A stretch of 64,000 nucleotides of DNA from Calothrix sp. NIES-4101 (GCA_004296455.1 AP018280.1:2666001-2730000); one strand, 5' to 3'; shown: positions 54,791 through 64,000, counted from the first letter of the stretch. Notes: generated from the letters alone by a model not told the origin. Translations and numbers: made by a program.

Positions 54791-55567
54791 TTAACTCAAA
54801 GAGCCACCTCCATCAATCCAAATTTCCGTCCCTGTAATAAATTTGGATGCATCTGAGGTTAAAAATAAAACCAATTGGGCAACTTCTTCACTAGTACCGG
54901 CAATATTTCCAGTTAAGGGAATATTATCTTTCATTAATTCAGCAGCACCAGGAATCCAGTCTAAATGTCGTTTAGTTGTGCTTTCATTAATTCCAGTTAA
55001 AACACCACCCGGACAAATAACATTAACTCGGATGCGATCGCGGGCAAGTTCTAGTGCTAGCATTTTGGCAAAAGTAACCTGGGCAGCTTTAGTACATGCA
55101 TAAGCTGTTGCCCCAATTTTTCGGAAACTGCGGGTTCCATTGATGGATGATGTAATCACAATGGAACCACCCTGTTTTTTGAGGTAAGGAACACCATATT
55201 TAGTGGTGAGAAATGTACCTCTGAGGTTCACGTTGATGGTTCTATCCCACTCATCGGGCGCAATATCTTCAATCGGTGCCCACACACCATTGATACCTGC
55301 ATTGGTAAACAAAATGTCAATTTTTTGATACTGATGAATAATTTTTTGAAATGCTTCTTCCATTTGCCCAGCATCTGCTACATCTGCGGTAATTGCGAAT
55401 GCAATACCCCCGGCATTGATAATCTTGCTAACTGTTTCCTCTGCACTTGCTTGTGTATGATCGATAATGGCTATTTTTGCACCTTCGTTTGCCAGTAAAC
55501 TGGCTGTTGCACGACCAATTCCTGAACCTCCACCAGTGATGACAGCAACTTGATTTAAAAGTTTCAT
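54791..55567 (-). CDS. Short-chain dehydrogenase
   Basis: From ATG 55567 the 258-residue enzyme has the cofactor motif TGGGSGIG (about 10-17), NAG near 88, the catalytic Ser in ITSSING and Tyr-Lys in YACTKAA, and a C-terminal GTEIWIDGGGSLS. It is a classical SDR that would oxidise or reduce an alcohol, sugar or keto group with NAD(P). The substrate is unknown. It is the first gene of a two-gene unit with the DUF1003 protein. The frame is open upstream to 55582 by TTG only. Confidence 0.88.
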   Translation of the reverse strand: MKLLNQVAVITGGGSGIGRATASLLANEGAKIAIIDHTQASAEETVSKIINAGGIAFAITADVADAGQMEEAFQKIIHQYQKIDILFTNAGINGVWAPIEDIAPDEWDRTINVNLRGTFLTTKYGVPYLKKQGGSIVITSSINGTRSFRKIGATAYACTKAAQVTFAKMLALELARDRIRVNVICPGGVLTGINESTTKRHLDWIPGAAELMKDNIPLTGNIAGTSEEVAQLVLFLTSDASKFITGTEIWIDGGGSLS

Positions 55568-55871
55568 GATGTTGTCGATCAAGATATTTTTGTGACTTTA
55601 ATCCTATTTATAGTCGCAGCAAGAATCACGAGTGAACTAGTACCTAAAGGCAGAAGACTGAACAATACCTGAGAGGGAGACACAAAGCAGTAAGCATTAG
55701 GGATGTTGAGAGGGAGTAATATCATGTCCGGTTAAATACTTATCATTAACAGTGAAATGGTATTAGAGACGCGGGGACGCGGAGAAATTTTAATTGTCAG
55801 TGATTAGGCGAGCATGATATGAACTGCCCTCATCAACCAGAATTATTTATTCGTGCTGGAATCGCGCTATT
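55568..55871. other. Gene-free region with a degenerate repeat
   Basis: From 55637, CTAGTACCTAAAGGCAGAAG matches the inverse of the right end of the CTAGTAC elements. GACGCGGGGACGCGGAGAA (55768-55786) is the inverse of the tandem 8-mers at 42385. This looks like a third, diverged copy of that repeat family in opposite orientation (about 55637-55790). No gene is seen. Confidence 0.5.
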
Positions 55872-57404
55872 TTATACTGATTCTTGGGGAACCCAAACGG
55901 AGACCGAACCTGCATGACATCGGAACTCAGCCCAACCTTCATCATTGGTTGTTATCGGTTCACTAATATGTTCGGTAATGTCGATATAGGTACAGTTGGG
56001 TTGTCCAACTTCCATATATTTACTACCATCGCTACCGTTACTCAGTACAACTGCCATACCTCCAGGATGTTCTTCGTCTCCTAGTCTTGTCCAACCAATG
56101 GTATTTGCATGATCGAAATAATCGTACTGTTCACCGTAGGCGTAGGTTTGACGGGCGAATAAAAATTTATCGAGAATCCATTTGTGACTATCCAACCAAA
56201 TTTCATACTCGTTACCATCATTGGCATAGTCTTTGTAATGAGCGCCGTAGTAATCGGCATAAAATATGCAAGGATAACCTTCGCGTCTCAGCAAAATCAA
56301 AGCGTAGGCAAGGGGTTTAAACCAGGCTTCAACCACTGATTCCAAGGATTGTAACGGTTGGGAATCATGGTTATCAACTAAGGTGACAGCCAGGGTGGGC
56401 TGGTGTTGTACCAGAGTATTATCGAAAATTTGTCTGAGGTCGTAGTTATTACCAGATTTACTGGCAATATGGAAGTTGTAATGCAGAGGTGCATCAAATA
56501 AAGTCACCTTCCCATTAGTAACAGTAATAAAGTGATGTAAAGCCTCGACTTCGTAAGACCAATATTCGCCAACTGCAAATATATCACGTTGGGCATAGTT
56601 GCGAACATGTTCCAACCATTCGAGGAAGAAATCCGCAGATACATGTTTGACAGCATCAAAGCGAAAACCATCAACACCAGTTGTATCTATATACCACTCA
56701 CCCCAATATTTTAATTCGCCAGTCACTTCTGGGTTGTCCATATCCAAATCGCAACCCATGAGATAGTCAAAATTACCTTTTTCTAAATCAATATTGCGGT
56801 CAAATTCTTTACCTTTAAGTAAGTAAATGGCATTTTCATCAGTATTGTATACATTGTGGTCAATTGCGTCAAAATGCCACCAATGCCATTTCATGCTGGA
56901 ATATTTGTCATCGCGACCGGGAAAGTTAAAATGAGTCCAAGCCTTGATTTTTTGATACTCCCCAACTACTGCATTGCGATCGTCTGGATGAAAAGGTGTT
57001 GCTTCAACTTCTTCTTCTTCGTCTGCACCTAATTTGTGATTGAAAACAGCATCGGCATAAATTCTAATTCCTGCTTTTTGTGCAGTTTTAATGGCGTGTA
57101 AATATTCGGCTTTGGTACCGTATTTAGTACGTACAGAACCTTTTTGGTCAAATTCACCTAAGTCAAATAAATCATACACTCCATAGCCCACATCCATGCC
57201 ACCACCTGTACCCTTATATGCTGGAGGCAACCATAGGGAAGTGACACCAATCTTTGCTAAATCTGCGGCTGATTCTGCCAACTGGTTCCACAGGCTACCA
57301 TCTTCTGGGTTGTACCAGTGGAAATACTGCATCATTACGCCATTTGTTTCTGCCACGATCTTAAGTTCTCTTTGATTAGGATTACGTTTACGCAGCACAA
57401 TCAT
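55872..57404 (-). CDS. GH13_5-type alpha-amylase, cytoplasmic
   Basis: The 510-residue enzyme has the GH13 catalytic set: nucleophile D250 (GFRFDAVKH), acid/base E280 (VGEYWSYE) and D347 (DNHDSQP). The start MMQYFHWYNPEDG and LPPAYKGTGG match subfamily 5, cytoplasmic and liquefying bacterial alpha-amylases. There is no signal peptide, so it probably degrades intracellular glycogen or maltodextrins. Its proximity to regulators and stress genes suggests glucan mobilisation under stress. The start ATG 57404 has only a weak ribosome-binding site. A 205-base gap separates it from the ethylene-receptor kinase gene. Confidence 0.92.
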   Translation of the reverse strand: MIVLRKRNPNQRELKIVAETNGVMMQYFHWYNPEDGSLWNQLAESAADLAKIGVTSLWLPPAYKGTGGGMDVGYGVYDLFDLGEFDQKGSVRTKYGTKAEYLHAIKTAQKAGIRIYADAVFNHKLGADEEEEVEATPFHPDDRNAVVGEYQKIKAWTHFNFPGRDDKYSSMKWHWWHFDAIDHNVYNTDENAIYLLKGKEFDRNIDLEKGNFDYLMGCDLDMDNPEVTGELKYWGEWYIDTTGVDGFRFDAVKHVSADFFLEWLEHVRNYAQRDIFAVGEYWSYEVEALHHFITVTNGKVTLFDAPLHYNFHIASKSGNNYDLRQIFDNTLVQHQPTLAVTLVDNHDSQPLQSLESVVEAWFKPLAYALILLRREGYPCIFYADYYGAHYKDYANDGNEYEIWLDSHKWILDKFLFARQTYAYGEQYDYFDHANTIGWTRLGDEEHPGGMAVVLSNGSDGSKYMEVGQPNCTYIDITEHISEPITTNDEGWAEFRCHAGSVSVWVPQESV

Positions 57405-57609
57405 ATCAACTGGTTTAATTAGCTGGTGTGCTGTTTTTATCTAGGGACATTATCTGATGATATTTATTGTCTAGTAATCAATCCCTAGTTATTTGGATGG
57501 ATGTCTTGCGGAGAATTTAGCGATCGCATTTCACTATCTTGAGAATTATTTTCTGGGGTAGTTACTATATCTGGAGATAGATCAGCATATTTGCAATCAG
57601 GTGTTTTTG

Positions 57610-59430
57610 TTAACTCCTCTCACTTGCCAACAATTGCTGAATGGCGATAATTAACTCGTTTGGCTCTGCTGGCTTTGATATATGCATTGCGAATCCAGCC
57701 TCTAAAGCCTTGTGTTGATCATATTCCCCCGCATAAGCCGTCAGGGCGATCGCTTTTGGCATTACTCCATTGAGAAAATGTCTCACTTGACTGATCAATG
57801 TGTAACCATCCATTTCTGGCATTCCAATATCACTAATTAAAATATCAGGTACAAAACTTACCAAAACCTCTAATGCTTCTAATGCTGATTTAGCTGGGAT
57901 GACATTTGCTCCCTCTTCTGCCAACACAAAAGCAAGAAAATGACGCGAATCATTATCGTCATCTACAACTAAGATATTTATTCCTTGCAGATTTCGGAAA
58001 TTTAAGTCAACCGGAATTGGGCTGTCCTGTCTCTTGTTGGCGCTAATGACTTCCAGTAAAGGAAATTGAACTGAAAAGGTTGTCCCCTTTTCCTCCCCTG
58101 GACTTTCGACTCCCACTATTCCACCATGAAGTTCGACTAGTTGCTTGACAATTGCTAGTCCTAAACCCAAACCACCAAATTTTCTGGTGGTGGCGCTATC
58201 CGCTTGACGAAAGTATTCAAATACGTGGGGTAAAAACTCCGGGCTAATGCCTTTGCCTGTATCAATTACTTTGATGCAAGCGTATTGATGAACTTTTTCT
58301 AATTTGATTTCGACTCGACCGCCAGGTGGTGTAAATTTAACTGCATTTGATAGTAGATTCCAGATGACTTGTTGCAGTCTGGCTGCATCTCCTTTAATTG
58401 CAAATTTGGGGTTGGAAATTGGAGATAACAGAGGAAGATATGCTTCTTGGTTATCTTCAAGTGGTTGGGGAAACACTCGAAATTGAGAATTTTCAACTGT
58501 AAAGAGTAAATTGATCGATTTTGCTTCTACTGCTAGCCGAATAGTTTCCAAAGCATGGAAAATAATTGATTTTAAATCTACTTGATTTGTATTTAAATTT
58601 AATTTTCCTTGTAAAATTCGAGAAACGTCGAGTAAATCTTCGATTAATTGAGCTTGTAATTTGGCATTACGCTCAATAATTGTTAGAGCCTCAGTTCTTT
58701 TTTCGGGTGTGAGTTGGCGAGTCAGGAGAATGTTTGACCATCCTAAAATTGGATTTAGAGGCGATCGCAATTCATGGGAAAGCACTGCTAAAAATTGGTC
58801 TTTGATGCGGTTTGCTTCTTCTGCTTGGGTTGCTAGTTGACGAAATTGCTTCTCACTTTGGCGCAAGGCAATTTCTGTACGCTTACGTTCACTGATTTCT
58901 TTTTGCAATTGGTCATTTGCTTGTGTTAGTTCATTGGTACGTTCGGCAACTAATTTCTCTAGTTGATTTTGATAAATTCTCAGTTGTGCCTCAGCCTTGA
59001 GTTTTTCACCAATCTGTGCTTGCAGTTGCAAATTTGCCTGTTCAAGTTGGGCTGGACTTGGTAGTGCTAAAGCTTGGGGTATTAGGGGAAAAAGTTCTAT
59101 AGCCGTAAAAACCGAAATTATCGCCGTCATCGCTTTGAGAGTTCCCGATACCCAATAAATTGGATGCCAAAGTGTCCAGACTTCCATGATATGAGTCGTG
59201 CCACAAGCAATAATAAAACCAGCAAACAAGAGGAAAATCCAGTTAAAAGGTAAATCTTGCCGCTTGCGAACAAAATAGAATAGGCTAATGGGGATGGAAT
59301 AATAGGCCAGTGCAATCAATGAGTCGGATAGGATATGCAGCCAGACTAAATTTGTTTGCCAAAGATAACAATGTCCATGAGGAATAAAAGGTTCCGTCCT
59401 GAAAAAATTAATCCAAAATTCCCCGCTCAT
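57610..59430 (-). CDS. Hybrid kinase with ethylene-receptor sensor domain
   Basis: The 606-residue protein begins with three membrane spans (about 25-120) like the ethylene-binding domain of plant ETR1. D36, Y43, I46, P47, I73, C76 and H80 have exactly the spacing of ETR1 D25, Y32, I35, P36, I62, C65 and H69; C76 and H80 (ACGTTH) would bind Cu(I). A coiled coil (125-205), HisKA with H219 (LSHELRSPL), an ATPase domain (DTGKGISPEF, GLGLAIV) and a receiver (about 485-605; ISDIGMPEMDG) follow. Cyanobacteria have such receptors (Synechocystis slr1212). It is divergent from the NarL-type regulator at 59840, a likely partner. Confidence 0.92.
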   Translation of the reverse strand: MSGEFWINFFRTEPFIPHGHCYLWQTNLVWLHILSDSLIALAYYSIPISLFYFVRKRQDLPFNWIFLLFAGFIIACGTTHIMEVWTLWHPIYWVSGTLKAMTAIISVFTAIELFPLIPQALALPSPAQLEQANLQLQAQIGEKLKAEAQLRIYQNQLEKLVAERTNELTQANDQLQKEISERKRTEIALRQSEKQFRQLATQAEEANRIKDQFLAVLSHELRSPLNPILGWSNILLTRQLTPEKRTEALTIIERNAKLQAQLIEDLLDVSRILQGKLNLNTNQVDLKSIIFHALETIRLAVEAKSINLLFTVENSQFRVFPQPLEDNQEAYLPLLSPISNPKFAIKGDAARLQQVIWNLLSNAVKFTPPGGRVEIKLEKVHQYACIKVIDTGKGISPEFLPHVFEYFRQADSATTRKFGGLGLGLAIVKQLVELHGGIVGVESPGEEKGTTFSVQFPLLEVISANKRQDSPIPVDLNFRNLQGINILVVDDDNDSRHFLAFVLAEEGANVIPAKSALEALEVLVSFVPDILISDIGMPEMDGYTLISQVRHFLNGVMPKAIALTAYAGEYDQHKALEAGFAMHISKPAEPNELIIAIQQLLASERS

Positions 59431-59839
59431 AAATTTTCTCAGCTATCTAAAATTTTAATATAACCAGCAGTAAAAGCTCATGTTTTAGGTTTAACCCTGT
59501 CCACTTTCTTTGGCGGCGAATAATACTGATACGTATTATCTCTATCTCTGCTGCCGGCAAAATTGTATCTAAATGGTGAGAGTGCCTTCCTATAAAAATA
59601 ACACATCCTCCTAAAGATAGGAATTCATTAACCTTTAGTATCTATGTAAATTTATCTTCAAACTAACTTCCGACCTAATTATACCTTTCGAGCGAACTCA
59701 ATTTGAGTTATATTTACTGTTCTGGGGATGGATAGACTGATATTGCTGTAACATTTAGAATTTGTTAATAGGAACATGAATAACCACCTATAGGATTGAT
59801 GAAATTATCTTTCATATTTAGATAAATTGAGGTTTAATT
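59431..59839. other. 409-base divergent control region
   Basis: No gene is seen. It separates the ethylene-receptor-like kinase (leftward) and the second NarL-type regulator (rightward). GAGG lies about eight bases before the regulator start. Confidence 0.5.
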
Positions 59840-60553
59840 ATGGATACAATTCGGATTATTTTAATAGAAGACCACGACCTAACTCGTATGGGGATGCGGG
59901 CAGCCTTAGCCAAGGAAGAAGGGTTTGAAATAGTAGGTGAAGCCAGAAATGCGATGTCGGGCTTAAAGTTGCTTCAGTCTACTCAACCTGACATTGCGAT
60001 CGTTGATGTGGGTTTGCCAGATATGAGCGGGATTGAATTAACACAAAAAATCAAAAATTCTCTGGATGCAGAATCCCCCATACAAACCAAAATTTTAATT
60101 ATGACGATGAATCAAAATGAAGATACTGTTCTCGCAGCCTTTGCGGCGGGTGCAGATTCTTATTATATGAAAGATGCGAGTATTGAAAAACTCGCTGATG
60201 CAGTGCGAATTACCCACTTAGGAAATTCCTGGATTGACCCATTAATTGCGAGAATTGTATTAGATAAAAGTAAGAGAAACGTCGATTTAGTTACTACTAA
60301 TTCCGAAACAGTTTCCATTCATGGTTTGTCGGCTGAAGATAATCAAATGTTAGAGTCATACCCTTTAACAACACGAGAATTTGATGTTTTAAATTTGATT
60401 GTAGACGGATGTAGTAATGGTGAAATTGCGGAAAAACTGTATATTACCGTTGGTACAGTTAAAACCCACGTCCGTAATATTTTGAATAAATTGTGTGTAA
60501 ACGATCGCACTCAAGTTGCCGTTCGTGCTTTACGTGCAGGGTTAGTTAAATAA
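59840..60553 (+). CDS. NarL/LuxR-type response regulator 2
   Basis: The 237-residue regulator has a receiver (D56 in IVDVGLPDMSG) and a LuxR-type HTH at the C-terminus (about 172-235; LTTREFDVLNLIVDGC, VGTVKTHVRNILNKL). It is a paralogue of the regulator at 50649 with the same overall length and the same divergent pairing with a kinase gene, here the ethylene-receptor-like one. Its DNA-recognition helix differs in a few positions (GEIAEKLYITVG against AEIGKKLYLTVG). Targets are unknown; glucan, salt or desiccation genes nearby are candidates by analogy with cyanobacterial NarL regulators. Confidence 0.92.
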   Translation: MDTIRIILIEDHDLTRMGMRAALAKEEGFEIVGEARNAMSGLKLLQSTQPDIAIVDVGLPDMSGIELTQKIKNSLDAESPIQTKILIMTMNQNEDTVLAAFAAGADSYYMKDASIEKLADAVRITHLGNSWIDPLIARIVLDKSKRNVDLVTTNSETVSIHGLSAEDNQMLESYPLTTREFDVLNLIVDGCSNGEIAEKLYITVGTVKTHVRNILNKLCVNDRTQVAVRALRAGLVK

Positions 60554-60693
60554 TTGGTGGAAATAATTTATTTAAATTTTCCATTTGCAACTTTTAGGGA
60601 CGTTAGATAACAACTTCTCTCAACCTTCCTGCGTCCCCCCATCTTTGCGTCTGTTTTCTTCCCATTCTCGCGGCGAAACCCATAGAAATATAA

Positions 60694-62655
60694 TTATCGC
60701 CCTGTCAATTTCGCAATTGTCCCAACTAACCTATCAGGAACAAAAGGTTTGGGCATATAGACTTGAAATCCCGAAGAAATAATTTTGTTGGCATCTACTT
60801 CTTGAGAATAACCAGAAATTGCGATCGCCGGAATTGTCGCAAATTTCGTCTTCTTTCTCAATTGCTGGATTAAATAACAGCCATCATTTTCTGGCATACA
60901 AATATCACTGACTAGTAAATCGGGAATATATGAGTTTAAAGTTTGTATTGCGGCGCTAACTGACGAGACAGTTTTGACATGAGCACCATAAATTGTCAGT
61001 ATTGAACTCAGCAAGTCAAGACTGTCTGCTTCGTCGTCTACTATGAGAATTTTTAAACCCTCCAATAAAGAAATATTTTCGATTGACTCTTGAGCGTAAT
61101 TAGGGATAGTCCAGGCGGCGGGTTGTGCAAATTTTTGCTTGGAAGTTAAGGGAATTTGGACGATGAAAGTTGCTCCTTGCTTTTTCCCTGGGCTTTCAGC
61201 CCACACTTTCCCACCATGCAATTCGACTAAATGACGTACAATTGCTAAACCTAAACCTAAACCGCCATAACATCTGGTGCTAGAACCATCGGCTTGCATA
61301 AAGCGCTCGAAAACATAAGGTAAAAACTCTTCATTAATGCCATCACCACTGTCACTAATTTTTAATTGGGCACATTTGATTGAGTGTGAAAATAACCCTT
61401 TTTTTTCTGTTTCTCTTATTTCTACCCTTGATAAATGTACCTCTACAACTCCTCCATAAGGGGTGAATTTGATGGCATTGGAAAGTAAATTCCAAACAAT
61501 TTGTTGCAAGCGATCGCCATCAGCAAAGATAAAGTCTACATTTGGCTCGAATTTAACATTGATGTGAATATTCTTGGCTGATGCTGCTGGAGTAACAACT
61601 TCTAAAGTTGATGCAATCACCGCCCGAAAATCAACATTTCTAATATTTAGTTTTAAATTTCCTTGAATGATATCGGAAGTATCTAACAAATCTTCGACAA
61701 GATGTAATTGTGCTTTTGCATTCCGATAAATTGCCTCTAAGCCACGAGACATTATAATTGTATTGACTAATTTAGTCCGTAAAATATTAGCCCAACCCAA
61801 AATAGCATTTAAAGGAGTACGTAACTCATGAGATAAAGTTGCTAAAAACTCATCCTTGAGGCGATTTGTCTGAGCTAATTGTGTATAATTTTGTGCTTGA
61901 GCAATTTCTAATTGTTTGCGATCGCTAATATTTTCAATGAATCCATCGACAAATATTTCCTTTTCTTCGTGGCTAATAATTTGATTCCATCTTACCCAGA
62001 CAGTATTTCCATTGAACTGCTGAAATTTAATTTCTTTTCCAGAAACTTGCCCTTGTTCTCGCAACTCTTGGAGTAATTGTCTGCGCTCTTGGGGTGTAAA
62101 AAAAATCTCATGTAGATTCAAAAACTGGACTTGGCTAATATTTTCTGCACCCAAAAGTTTGAGAAAAGTGGCATTTGCTTCCAGTAATTTGCCTTCTAAT
62201 GTTGAGCGAAATATACCTACATTTAATCTATTTAGTAATGAATGCAGGCGAATTTCTAAACTTGCAGATTTACGTTGATAGTCAAGACGTTCTAAGGCAT
62301 GTTTTACGGCTGTAACTAGACGAATATAATGATGACAAGATTTCACTACATAGTCATCTAAACCTGCTTTCATCGCTTCTACAGCGACTTCCTGTGTTGC
62401 AGAACTGGTAAACATGATGACGGGGAGTTCAGTAAAAACGGCTTTGAGTTCGCTCAATACAGTTAAACCATCACTCCAATGCAACTGATAATCAGTGATA
62501 GCAACATCATAATTATTATTGGCAGCTAATGCTTGAGCAAAGCTACTCGCATCCATCACATGCTCAACTTCTAAGTCGAAAAACTCTTTTTTGAGAAAGT
62601 GAATCACTAAAGTACGAGTATCAGGACTATCATCTATTAATAAAATACGCAGCAT
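60694..62655 (-). CDS. Hybrid histidine kinase (REC-PAS-HK-REC)
   Basis: The 653-residue kinase has an N-terminal receiver (about 1-125; D55 in AITDYQLHWSDG), a PAS domain (about 140-260; GIFRSTLEGKLLEANATF), HisKA (LATLSHELRTPL), an ATPase domain (SGDGINEEFLP; GLGLAIV) and a C-terminal receiver (about 535-650; ISDICMPEND-type segment). It lacks membrane spans. The architecture equals that of the kinase at 23525, so these are likely paralogues. Its stop lies 141 bases beyond the convergent NarL-type regulator stop, and it may interact with that regulator. Confidence 0.9.
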   Translation of the reverse strand: MLRILLIDDSPDTRTLVIHFLKKEFFDLEVEHVMDASSFAQALAANNNYDVAITDYQLHWSDGLTVLSELKAVFTELPVIMFTSSATQEVAVEAMKAGLDDYVVKSCHHYIRLVTAVKHALERLDYQRKSASLEIRLHSLLNRLNVGIFRSTLEGKLLEANATFLKLLGAENISQVQFLNLHEIFFTPQERRQLLQELREQGQVSGKEIKFQQFNGNTVWVRWNQIISHEEKEIFVDGFIENISDRKQLEIAQAQNYTQLAQTNRLKDEFLATLSHELRTPLNAILGWANILRTKLVNTIIMSRGLEAIYRNAKAQLHLVEDLLDTSDIIQGNLKLNIRNVDFRAVIASTLEVVTPAASAKNIHINVKFEPNVDFIFADGDRLQQIVWNLLSNAIKFTPYGGVVEVHLSRVEIRETEKKGLFSHSIKCAQLKISDSGDGINEEFLPYVFERFMQADGSSTRCYGGLGLGLAIVRHLVELHGGKVWAESPGKKQGATFIVQIPLTSKQKFAQPAAWTIPNYAQESIENISLLEGLKILIVDDEADSLDLLSSILTIYGAHVKTVSSVSAAIQTLNSYIPDLLVSDICMPENDGCYLIQQLRKKTKFATIPAIAISGYSQEVDANKIISSGFQVYMPKPFVPDRLVGTIAKLTGR

Positions 62656-63272
62656 ATTACAAAACTTATTTTATTTAAATATTTTTTACTTATCTAAACA
62701 TAGGGTAACAGTATGCGTGCACGAATATCTTCATTCCCAAGCAAGTGTTTATAGATTATTCATTCTCTCTAAAGAGTGGTAAATCTATCCAAGAGCGCGA
62801 ACCTCAATTGAATTCTGAGTACACGCCAAATGTACAATTCATCCGTCCATTACTCTACGAAAAATTACCAAGCCAATTACATTCACTGGCATAAATCGCT
62901 ACTATAAAATTTTTCGCATATCAAATATTTGTTCTTTATACTTTGGTGCGATTCTTATAGTCTTGTCTTCTACCCAAAGAACTAAACCTCCACATAAACT
63001 TATCTATCTGAAGCTATAGAAAAAAACAAAAAATAGAATCATGAATATGGGTGATTTTTCAGCCAGCAACTAACTTATTTAACTTAGGAAATAGTTAATT
63101 ATCATCAATCACATATCGTGAGAAATAAAAGCCCACTACTAATAATGAAAAGAAGCACTACTAAAGATAGTGAACACTAAAAACAAAACAATATAACATA
63201 GCAATTACAGAGTCAAAAGCGAACTTACTTAATAATTTGGCTCAAATGATTTTAGGAATATAGGAGTTTTTT
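62656..63272. other. 617-base gene-free region
   Basis: Only very short open frames are visible. It contains the presumed promoters of the leftward kinase and of the small NblA-like gene; no repeat or RNA gene was recognised. Confidence 0.5.
63262..63266 (+). promoter_or_regulatory. Ribosome-binding site for the NblA-like gene
   Basis: AGGAG lies six bases before ATG 63273 and supports translation of this very short gene. Confidence 0.7.
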
Positions 63273-63449
63273 ATGGATACTAATGCATTTCAACTTAGCT
63301 TAGAACAGCAGTTCCAGATGCGTTTAATGGAACAGTCGGCTGAAAGTCTGACTCGTGAACAGCTATTAGATGTGGTAATTCAAACTTCTCGTTTACTGAT
63401 GATTAAAGATAATGTGATTCGGGGATTGGTAAAGGAGTCTGTGTTCTAA
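63273..63449 (+). CDS. NblA/Ycf18-family small protein
   Basis: This 58-residue protein opens MDTNAFQLSLEQQFQMRLM, close to the NblA pattern LSLEQQF followed by a helix, then SLTREQLLDVVIQTSRLLM, as in the two-helix NblA fold. NblA proteins are adaptors that trigger phycobilisome breakdown during nutrient starvation and exist in cyanobacteria and red-algal plastids. The C-terminus (IKDNVIRGLVKESVF) differs from classical NblA, so it may be a divergent paralogue without the degradation role. AGGAG precedes the start. It lies 23 bases from the convergent hybrid kinase gene's stop. Confidence 0.75.
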   Translation: MDTNAFQLSLEQQFQMRLMEQSAESLTREQLLDVVIQTSRLLMIKDNVIRGLVKESVF

Positions 63450-63472
63450 ACCTATCCAACATGCAATCAAAA

Positions 63473-64000
63473 TTACGTATTTTTGACAACTTGCACAATT
63501 ACTTCTATCAACTCATTAGGCTCAATTGGTTTGGATAAATGTTTTTGAAATCCAACAGCGATCGCTTGTTTTTGATCATATTCACTTGCATAGGCTGTTA
63601 AGGCAACTGCGGGAATGTTTCCCCCAGCTTCTTGGGGTAAAGTTCTGATTTGACGCATTAACATATAGCCATCCATCTCTGGCATCCCAATATCACTAAT
63701 AATAATTGTTGGCTGGAACTGACTTAATATTTCTAATGCATCAAAAGCTGATGTAGCTTGGGTAATAATTGCGCCTTCCGTCTCCAAGACGAAGGTAATA
63801 AAATCCCGTGAATCGATATCATCATCCACAACTAATATTTGGATATCTTGAAGATTTTGGCAATCTGAAGCCATTTCTTCAGTAGTGATGTTATTTTCTT
63901 GTTTTTCTGTCATCTGAGATAATGGCAATTGCACTTTAAAGGTTGCCCCTAAATCTTCACCCTCACTTTCAACACTGACTTTGCCACCATGCATTTCGGT
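63473..64000 (-). CDS. Hybrid histidine kinase, 3' part only
   Basis: The gene continues beyond the right edge. The visible part holds the end of the ATPase domain (HGGKVSVESEGEDLGATFKV) and a C-terminal receiver (about 120 residues; IISDIGMPEMDGYMLMRQI with the phosphate-acceptor Asp and a KPIEP lysine). The closing segment strongly resembles that of the ethylene-receptor kinase at 57610 (LTAYASEYDQKQA against LTAYAGEYDQHKA), so the two kinases are close relatives. The sensor part is outside the window. Confidence 0.88.
   Translation of the reverse strand, partial: TEMHGGKVSVESEGEDLGATFKVQLPLSQMTEKQENNITTEEMASDCQNLQDIQILVVDDDIDSRDFITFVLETEGAIITQATSAFDALEILSQFQPTIIISDIGMPEMDGYMLMRQIRTLPQEAGGNIPAVALTAYASEYDQKQAIAVGFQKHLSKPIEPNELIEVIVQVVKNT

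Noticed and set aside
1-64000. tRNA, rRNA or riboswitch genes
   Set aside because: No cloverleaf arms with the usual TTCGA-type loop or ribosomal or riboswitch cores were recognised by eye; a covariance-model scan would be decisive.

Overview
The window is chromosomal DNA of a filamentous, probably heterocyst-forming cyanobacterium (Nostocales). The evidence is: many GCGATCGC (HIP1) octamers inside and between genes; an AT-rich background; plastid-shared genes (Ycf46, Ycf35); an NblA/Ycf18-type small protein; a three-POTRA cyanobacterial Omp85; and a 693-residue dynamin-like protein that closely resembles the BDLP of Nostoc punctiforme as I remember it. I saw no rRNA, tRNA, CRISPR array or phage genes.

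Layout. 1-9 kb: a small RHH-like protein, Ycf46 and Ycf35, an FAD oxidoreductase, an LpxB-like protein and Omp85. 9-14 kb: a Crp/Fnr regulator gene split by a 1.68-kb insertion sequence with a 7-bp target duplication, an M61 peptidase and a MITE-like element inserted at the stop codon of a small membrane-protein gene. 14-23 kb: a photolyase-like pair encoded as two separate proteins (the flavin domain has cysteines placed as in Fe-S photolyases), a pseudokinase with a broken relative, and two dynamin-like GTPases, one ending in a J domain. 23-29 kb: a cheR-cheB-hybrid kinase operon and a GH13 enzyme. 29-39 kb: an FAD/Rieske oxidoreductase with an SDR, a BrkB-type membrane protein, two histidine kinases and an IS4-family element. 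40-48 kb: a glycosyltransferase and a dense island of general-stress proteins (two YflT/glycine-zipper proteins, one with ChaB; Dps; two CsbD types; BON lipoprotein; GlsB). 48-64 kb: a conserved hypothetical, a REC-kinase, two paralogous NarL-type regulators each divergent from a kinase gene, a CPA2 antiporter with universal-stress domains, a DUF1003 protein with an SDR, a GH13_5 alpha-amylase, a kinase with an ethylene-receptor sensor, another hybrid kinase, an NblA-like protein and the 3' end of a further hybrid kinase.

The theme is signal transduction and stress: seven histidine kinases (one partial) and two NarL regulators lie around genes for iron detoxification, envelope and osmotic stress, ion exchange and alpha-glucan breakdown. 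The most interesting items are the dynamin pair with the J-domain fusion, the split Fe-S-like photolyase pair, the ethylene-receptor kinase with all seven key ETR1 residues at ETR1 spacing, the recent IS disruption of the Crp-type regulator, and a hairpin family that recurs just after stop codons. All calls come from reading the sequence; no database search was run.
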